A stretch of 64,000 nt of DNA. Origin: a virus. Positions within the stretch are counted from its first letter, which is position 1. Each line of letters begins with the position of its first letter. The notes under the pieces were generated by a model. That model made no database searches. It was not told the DNA's origin and saw only the letters and a program-made list of their open reading frames with translations. Shown piece after piece: positions 61,085-64,000 of the stretch. A program made the position numbers and the translations under genes. The DNA lies in IMG/VR virus record IMGVR_UViG_3300024264_000015, positions 26,320 through 90,319 of that record, one strand, 5' to 3'.

Positions 61085-61268
61085 GTCTGTACCTCCCGCC
61101 TCTTTTCTTGTATTCTCTAACTAACCATGCATTTGCATATGCGCTAGGATATACTGCGAACTTTCTTTTTGTTGCTGCTTTTACTCTTGCATAGAGTTTT
61201 TTATTAGTAGGTAAATTACGTGATTTTCTTGCTACCTTCCTTCTTGATTTTTTCCTACGTGCTGCCAT
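61077..61268 (-). CDS. DUF5872-like basic protein, 63 aa
   Basis: This small protein (start ATG 61268; an ATG at 61295 is also in frame) begins AARRKKSRRKVARKSRNLPT, then KKLYARVKAATKRKFAVYPS and AYANAWLVREYKKRGGRYRR. The YARVKAxxKRKFxVYPSAYANxWLVREYKKRGG core is the second DUF5872 segment and is usually found fused to, or next to, the first. Here the two halves are separate genes overlapping by 8 bp. It is highly basic. Confidence 0.75.
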   Translation of the reverse strand: MAARRKKSRRKVARKSRNLPTNKKLYARVKAATKRKFAVYPSAYANAWLVREYKKRGGRYRRG

Positions 61269-61329
61269 AATTAAAGTGTAGAGTCCCCCACTCATTGACT
61301 GAAGAAGAGAACTCTAACTGGGTATTAAC

Positions 61330-61506
61330 CTACTTGTCCTTGGCTTTCCACACGTTTAATGCGCACCAGTCCATAATCATATAAAGTTTTTTCATCAAAC
61401 CGTCATCAATTGGTGTCGGTGTGACAGCTGCTACAAAAGAGCAGATTGTTACAATTACGGGGACAACTGATATTAATTTTCCTACTAATAAGAAAAAATC
61501 TATCAT
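61330..61506 (-). CDS. Small membrane protein, holin-like (58 aa)
   Basis: This 58-aa protein begins IDFFLLVGKLISVVPVIVTI then CSFVAAVTPTPIDDGLMKKL, giving one or two membrane spans near the N-terminus and a charged C-terminal tail ending VWKAKDK. ATG 61506 has GAGGAGAGAAAT upstream. The size, hydrophobic start and charged end fit holins, and it lies in a block of small late proteins together with an XhlA-like protein. No endolysin is seen in the window, so the holin call is a suggestion. Confidence 0.55.
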   Translation of the reverse strand: MIDFFLLVGKLISVVPVIVTICSFVAAVTPTPIDDGLMKKLYMIMDWCALNVWKAKDK

Positions 61507-61555
61507 ATTTCTCTCCTCAGTCCTTTCCGCTCTTACGAGCTAGACTGCTTAACCA

Positions 61556-61744
61556 CTATTTATAAGAGCCTTCGCTAAGGTTAACTCCATCGCCGTTGTG
61601 GTCACTACTCGGCTTAAATTGTGTGATTTCTTTTGCAGTTTTTCTTTCTGCTTCAATCATCTTATCTTTAATGTCGACTTTACCGTCTCCATTTAAGTCA
61701 TTGGGGTCTACCCCCTTTAATATATTCCAAATTCTTTTAAACAT
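61556..61744 (-). CDS. EF-hand/dockerin-like small protein, 62 aa
   Basis: This protein contains two calcium-loop-like segments: DPNDLNGDGKVDIKDKMIEA (a D-x-N-x-D-G-x-V-D-x-x-D loop as in dockerin or EF-hand repeats) and DHNGDGVNLSEGSYK. The first 15 residues are helical. ATG 61744 has AGGAAAC upstream. Similar short EF-hand-like proteins appear in phage late operons; role unknown, perhaps calcium-dependent virion or lysis function. Confidence 0.65.
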   Translation of the reverse strand: MFKRIWNILKGVDPNDLNGDGKVDIKDKMIEAERKTAKEITQFKPSSDHNGDGVNLSEGSYK

Positions 61745-61876
61745 AATGTTTCCTATTAGGGCGGAGCTGGGACCCCTTGATTTATTTCCGTGTCATGAAA
61801 TTTACTTCATGCAGTTTTGCTTAGTATAAGGTCACCCGCTCCTAAAAATTAATCACCTCCTCAGGTTAAACTTTGG
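61745..61876 (-). other. Noncoding gap with perfect SD match and structured sequence
   Basis: This is the longest gap without a gene in the late operon (132 bp). On the minus strand, AGGAGGTGAT (61861-61852) is an exact 10-nt complement of the 16S anti-Shine-Dalgarno, yet no ATG, GTG or TTG gene follows. Downstream, GGAGC-GGG (61842-61835) can pair with CCC-GCTCC (61763-61771 region), with inner CCTT/AAGG and a further hairpin CATGAA/TTCATG (61794-61811). The stem region resembles a structured RNA or a regulatory leader for the EF-hand-like gene. Confidence 0.5.
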
Positions 61877-61960
61877 TTACTTTTTCTTCTTCTTGCCTGT
61901 TTTCTTTTTCTTTTTGGGCCGTCCGACCCTGGAACCATAAGTTCCTTTTCCATATGGCAT
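61877..61960 (-). CDS. Lys-rich microprotein, 27 aa
   Basis: ATG 61960 has AGGAGAAAGCA just upstream and the frame runs to TAA 61877-61879. The product is PYGKGTYGSRVGRPKKKKK followed by TGKKKKK. The MPYGKGTYGxxVGRP start is a recurring short phage protein pattern. Its length and poly-Lys tail suggest an RNA/DNA or capsid contact; function unknown. Confidence 0.7.
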   Translation of the reverse strand: MPYGKGTYGSRVGRPKKKKKTGKKKKK

Positions 61961-61969
61961 TGCTTTCTC

Positions 61970-62131
61970 CTAAGTCCAACGAGGTGGCTCGTCTGGACAC
62001 TCAGCCCATCTTAATTTAGTTTTGAGGGGCATAAAACATTTACATATTGTACAAGTTTTCCAAAACTTACTATATTTTGGACACTTCTTACAAATCTTTA
62101 GTCGCTCTTCAGGCGACTTCTTTCGGTTCAT
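61970..62131 (-). CDS. Small zinc-ribbon-like protein, DUF6171 type
   Basis: This 53-aa protein begins NRKKSPEERLKICKKCPKYS, then KFWKTCTICKCFMPLKTKLR and WAECPDEPP. Two C-x2-C pairs plus extra Cys (CKKC, CTIC, C in KCF, CPDE) indicate a small zinc-binding fold; the KFWKTCxxCxCFMPLKTKLxWAxCP pattern fits DUF6171-like phage proteins. The ATG overlaps the upstream gene stop (ATGA). Function unknown. Confidence 0.75.
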   Translation of the reverse strand: MNRKKSPEERLKICKKCPKYSKFWKTCTICKCFMPLKTKLRWAECPDEPPRWT

Positions 62132-62286
62132 GTTCTATCGCGTCTGTTTTTGTTGTGTTTTCTACGTTGTAGATTCTTTTTTCTAGCAAAGAGTTTTTTT
62201 AGTCTAGCAGATTGTGGAGTTTCTCCGTGTTCTTCTTCTGATTTTTCTACTGCTTTTTTTAATTTTTCTTCTATCTGATTAGCCAT
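62128..62286 (-). CDS. Charged coiled-coil protein, 52 aa
   Basis: This protein begins ANQIEEKLKKAVEKSEEEHG then ETPQSARLKKLFARKKNLQR and ends RKHNKNRRDRT. It is acidic in the first half and strongly basic in the second, without hydrophobic core, so it is probably a flexible or helical accessory protein. The start overlaps the end of the preceding gene (8 bp) and its stop overlaps the next. I do not recognise a family. Confidence 0.65.
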   Translation of the reverse strand: MANQIEEKLKKAVEKSEEEHGETPQSARLKKLFARKKNLQRRKHNKNRRDRT

Positions 62287-62458
62287 TAATAAACTTCCAT
62301 GCTTCTTCTTCTGATTTATATTGTGTTAAGGCATTTTGGTCATCTCTTACACACCACACACCTCTTTTAAGAAACATCTTCCACCCTTCAGGTAAAGCTT
62401 TTTCTGCTTTAGCTTTTGGTGACTTAGATATATCTTTTTTGTTATATTCCATTTCCAT
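62279..62458 (-). CDS. Small unknown protein, 59 aa
   Basis: ATG 62458 has AGGAGAAAACA just upstream; an alternative ATG is at 62452. The product includes EYNKKDISKSPKAKAEKALP, EGWKMFLKRGVWCVRDDQNA, and LTQYKSEEEAWKFI. It is a mixed charged protein with a central strand-like GVWCVRDDQ. I do not recognise a family. It ends where the next gene begins. Confidence 0.65.
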   Translation of the reverse strand: MEMEYNKKDISKSPKAKAEKALPEGWKMFLKRGVWCVRDDQNALTQYKSEEEAWKFING

Positions 62459-62467
62459 TGTTTTCTC

Positions 62468-62695
62468 CTAGTGCATTGTCATCATTGTTCCAACAATGCC
62501 CATTAAGGATACAAGTAAAAAACCTGCGCATCCTAATAATATAGATTCTAATCTAGAAACTTGTCCTTCGATTCCATTGAATCTGTCCGAAGCTCCTTTT
62601 TCCATAGATTCTATTTTGTTAAATATCGTCTTCCATCGTTCTGCACAGATAGCTTCGTGTTTCTCTAAGTTGGCAGCTACCTGCTCGATTTCCAT
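62468..62695 (-). CDS. XhlA-like membrane protein, 75 aa
   Basis: This protein has a helical, charged N-terminus (EQVAANLEKHEAICAERWKT, IFNKIESMEKGASDRFNGIE) with a heptad pattern and a C-terminal membrane segment LLGCAGFLLVSLMGIVGTMM. That layout fits the XhlA (haemolysin) family, small holin-partner proteins in phage lysis regions. It is the first gene after promoter P5, with ATG 62695 and the GGGG of AAGGGGACTAAC upstream. Its neighbours are the small late proteins; no endolysin is seen in this window. Confidence 0.65.
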   Translation of the reverse strand: MEIEQVAANLEKHEAICAERWKTIFNKIESMEKGASDRFNGIEGQVSRLESILLGCAGFLLVSLMGIVGTMMTMH

Positions 62696-62740
62696 GTTAG
62701 TCCCCTTTAAGTCTTTGTGGATATTTCCACATTTATAAAA

Positions 62741-62769
62741 ATTATATCAAAATATCAACAAGATGTCAA
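62741..62769 (-). promoter_or_regulatory. Sigma70-type promoter P5 (TTGACA-N17-TATAAT)
   Basis: On the minus strand TTGACA is at 62769-62764 and TATAAT at 62746-62741 with a 17-bp spacer. The A-rich upstream AAAATAATAC overlaps the last codons and stop of the cyclase gene. It feeds the XhlA-like gene and the rest of the late operon down to the terminase. Confidence 0.88.
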
Positions 62770-62772
62770 GTA

Positions 62773-64000
62773 TTATTTTCGTATGGTATAGATTTTTACT
62801 GGCTCCGACTTGCCTTTTACAGTTACCTCGTCAAGAAACTCGTACTCATAACCATCTACTAAACTGTGTTCGGATATGATTAAATCCGCATCGTAGTCTT
62901 TACAACTAGATTCTAGCCTAGCAGCCAGATTAACCGCATCACCAAGAACACTGTAATCGAAGCGAGTACTAGAGCCAAAATTTCCAACCACACACGGACC
63001 TGAATTAATCCCAGCACCCGTATTAATTTGGTCAAGGCCTTCCTCTGCAAGTGTTTCATTTAATTCCTCCAAGGCTATTCTCATTTCAATAGCCGCTTTT
63101 GTTGCATTCTCTATATGGTTTTCGTCAGGTAACGGTGCTCCCCAAAATGCCATGATGCAATCTCCCATGTATTTATCTATCGTGCCTCCATGCTTGAGAA
63201 TAATCTCAGTCTGATTGTCGAGAAAACGATTAATGAGTCTGGTAAGACCTTGTGGGTCTTTCTGGTATTTTTCAGAGATGGGAGTAAATCCTCTTATATC
63301 CGAAAAAAGAAAAGTTAGTTGTTCCGTGAACCCACCCAATCTCAGTAATGATGGGTCTTCCTGTAATTTTTTTACTAAGTCGGGGCTTACGTACGTCCCG
63401 AATTGTTGTTTGATTCGAAGTTTCTGACGATACTCGGAAAGGAAACTCAGGAATGTATGATACCCCCAGTACAGAATCGAGATAAGAATAATGCCTGTGA
63501 CGTCAAACAAGTAAGAAGATTGATATAAATACCAGGCTCCGTATATTGACCCACCAACTATTAATAACAGTGAGGGCAACGAGAACCATATGGATCTTGT
63601 TGCAAATGCAAGGGATAGTAGGACGAGTATTGCTGCTGCGAGCTCTGCTCCGAGTACCCAAGTAGGTATAGAAGGAGCAGTCCCTGTAATAAGATTATGA
63701 AGAATGTTAGCTTGTATTTCATGTGGGTACTTCGCCCCCGCAGGGGTCGGCACAGGGTTTGTTACACCCTCTGCAGTAGTGCCGAAGATAATGAATGGAG
63801 CTTCTATAGGATTCTTTAGAAACTCCAATCCTGTTTGTTTGTAAAACTTCGTATTCCAGTTTAAAAAGATACGACCATTCGCATCTGTATTCATTAAAGG
63901 GTAGTTTGGTATTCTAACCCATTGCACGCCTTCTGGTGTTGTTTTTAGCTGGTACGAAGGATCGCTTACTGCGACTCTTAAGAGTTCCAAGGCGAAACTC
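62773..64000 (-). CDS. CHASE2-type class III adenylate/guanylate cyclase (5' end outside window)
   Basis: This membrane cyclase runs off the right edge; the frame stays open beyond the TTG at 63990 used here for numbering. It ends with a CHASE2-type sensor end (PFIIFGTTAEGVTNPVP, PHEIQANILHNLITG), then three membrane spans (about 111-131, 136-155 and 161-182), then a class III cyclase domain: D231 (FLFSDIRGFTP), K273 (GGTIDKYMGD), D277, and S347-V-L-G with N354 and R358 (YSVLGDAVNLAARLES). K273 and a small hydroxyl residue at the D/T position favour ATP as substrate. GC content looks higher than the phage genes. The stop codon overlaps the phage promoter P5. Confidence 0.9.
   Translation of the reverse strand, partial: SFALELLRVAVSDPSYQLKTTPEGVQWVRIPNYPLMNTDANGRIFLNWNTKFYKQTGLEFLKNPIEAPFIIFGTTAEGVTNPVPTPAGAKYPHEIQANILHNLITGTAPSIPTWVLGAELAAAILVLLSLAFATRSIWFSLPSLLLIVGGSIYGAWYLYQSSYLFDVTGIILISILYWGYHTFLSFLSEYRQKLRIKQQFGTYVSPDLVKKLQEDPSLLRLGGFTEQLTFLFSDIRGFTPISEKYQKDPQGLTRLINRFLDNQTEIILKHGGTIDKYMGDCIMAFWGAPLPDENHIENATKAAIEMRIALEELNETLAEEGLDQINTGAGINSGPCVVGNFGSSTRFDYSVLGDAVNLAARLESSCKDYDADLIISEHSLVDGYEYEFLDEVTVKGKSEPVKIYTIRK

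Noticed and set aside
61755-61775. CCCAGCTCC segment in the gap as a tRNA or tmRNA 3' end, or an attachment site
   Set aside because: No T-loop consensus or cloverleaf could be built, and no integrase was found in the window.
61794-61811. Hairpin CATGAA/TTCATG as a terminator
   Set aside because: The stem has only 6 bp and no T-run follows on the transcribed strand; it may be part of the structured gap but is not a terminator.
1-64000. Prophage or integrated element
   Set aside because: No integrase, repressor, excisionase, tRNA target or direct-repeat ends were found in the window; the cyclase gene at the right edge is the only bacterial-type gene.
1-64000. tRNA genes and CRISPR arrays
   Set aside because: I looked in the few intergenic gaps and found no cloverleaf or regular spacer array; the gaps are mostly promoters.

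Overview
The window is a compact, AT-rich tailed-phage genome segment, almost entirely coding. The gene set indicates a siphovirus of the lambda/HK97 type: lambda-like tail-tip genes M, L, K (JAMM part only), I and J, a tape measure of 1247 aa, and an HK97-type portal, protease and capsid. AhpC, asparagine synthetase, 2-oxoglutarate oxygenases and very long low-complexity fibres are frequent in marine phage sequences, so an aquatic origin is likely. The host cannot be named from the sequence. Both edges cut genes: a primase on the left and an adenylate/guanylate cyclase on the right.

The plus-strand arm (1-20.3 kb) holds replication, recombination, nucleotide and surface-sugar genes. In order these are CHC2/Toprim primase, family A DNA polymerase, two unknown proteins, a 2OG oxygenase, an SH3-like protein, asparagine synthetase, a cytidylyltransferase, an SF2 helicase and a glycosyltransferase. 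After a promoter come an unknown protein, a probable ssDNA-binding protein, AhpC peroxiredoxin and an SbcD/SbcC pair. A second promoter precedes glutaredoxin, a PD-(D/E)XK nuclease, a FEN-type exonuclease and class I ribonucleotide reductase NrdA/NrdB. The arm ends with a DUF6447-like protein and three more glycosyltransferases, the last with GT29 (sialyltransferase) motifs. Many of these genes overlap by ATGA, which implies translational coupling.

The minus-strand arm (64-20.3 kb) holds virion genes, read right to left. It starts with a partial CHASE2-cyclase gene, then a promoter and small proteins (XhlA-like, two zinc-ribbon or lysine-rich microproteins, an EF-hand-like protein, a holin-like protein). 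A block of Arg/Lys-rich proteins including two DUF5872-like ones follows, then a PhyH-type oxygenase and the terminase. After another promoter come HNH, portal (split by a one-base frameshift), a fused protease-scaffold-capsid gene, connector and tail genes, a G/GT pair with a canonical -1 frameshift site, tape measure and tail tip. The last block (35-20 kb) has three paralogous MANR proteins, a promoter, fibre-like proteins including one with an embedded type 1 copper (cupredoxin) domain and one made of Thr/Asn/Ser/Arg repeats, and two possible glycosyl- or glycerophospho-transferase genes.

Five near-identical sigma70-type promoters (TTGACA, 17-bp spacer, TATAAT or TAAAAT), several with a shared A-rich upstream extension, head the transcription modules. 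The two arms converge at 20.26 kb, where the last codons of opposing genes overlap. I saw no integrase, repressor, endolysin, tRNA or CRISPR array in the window.
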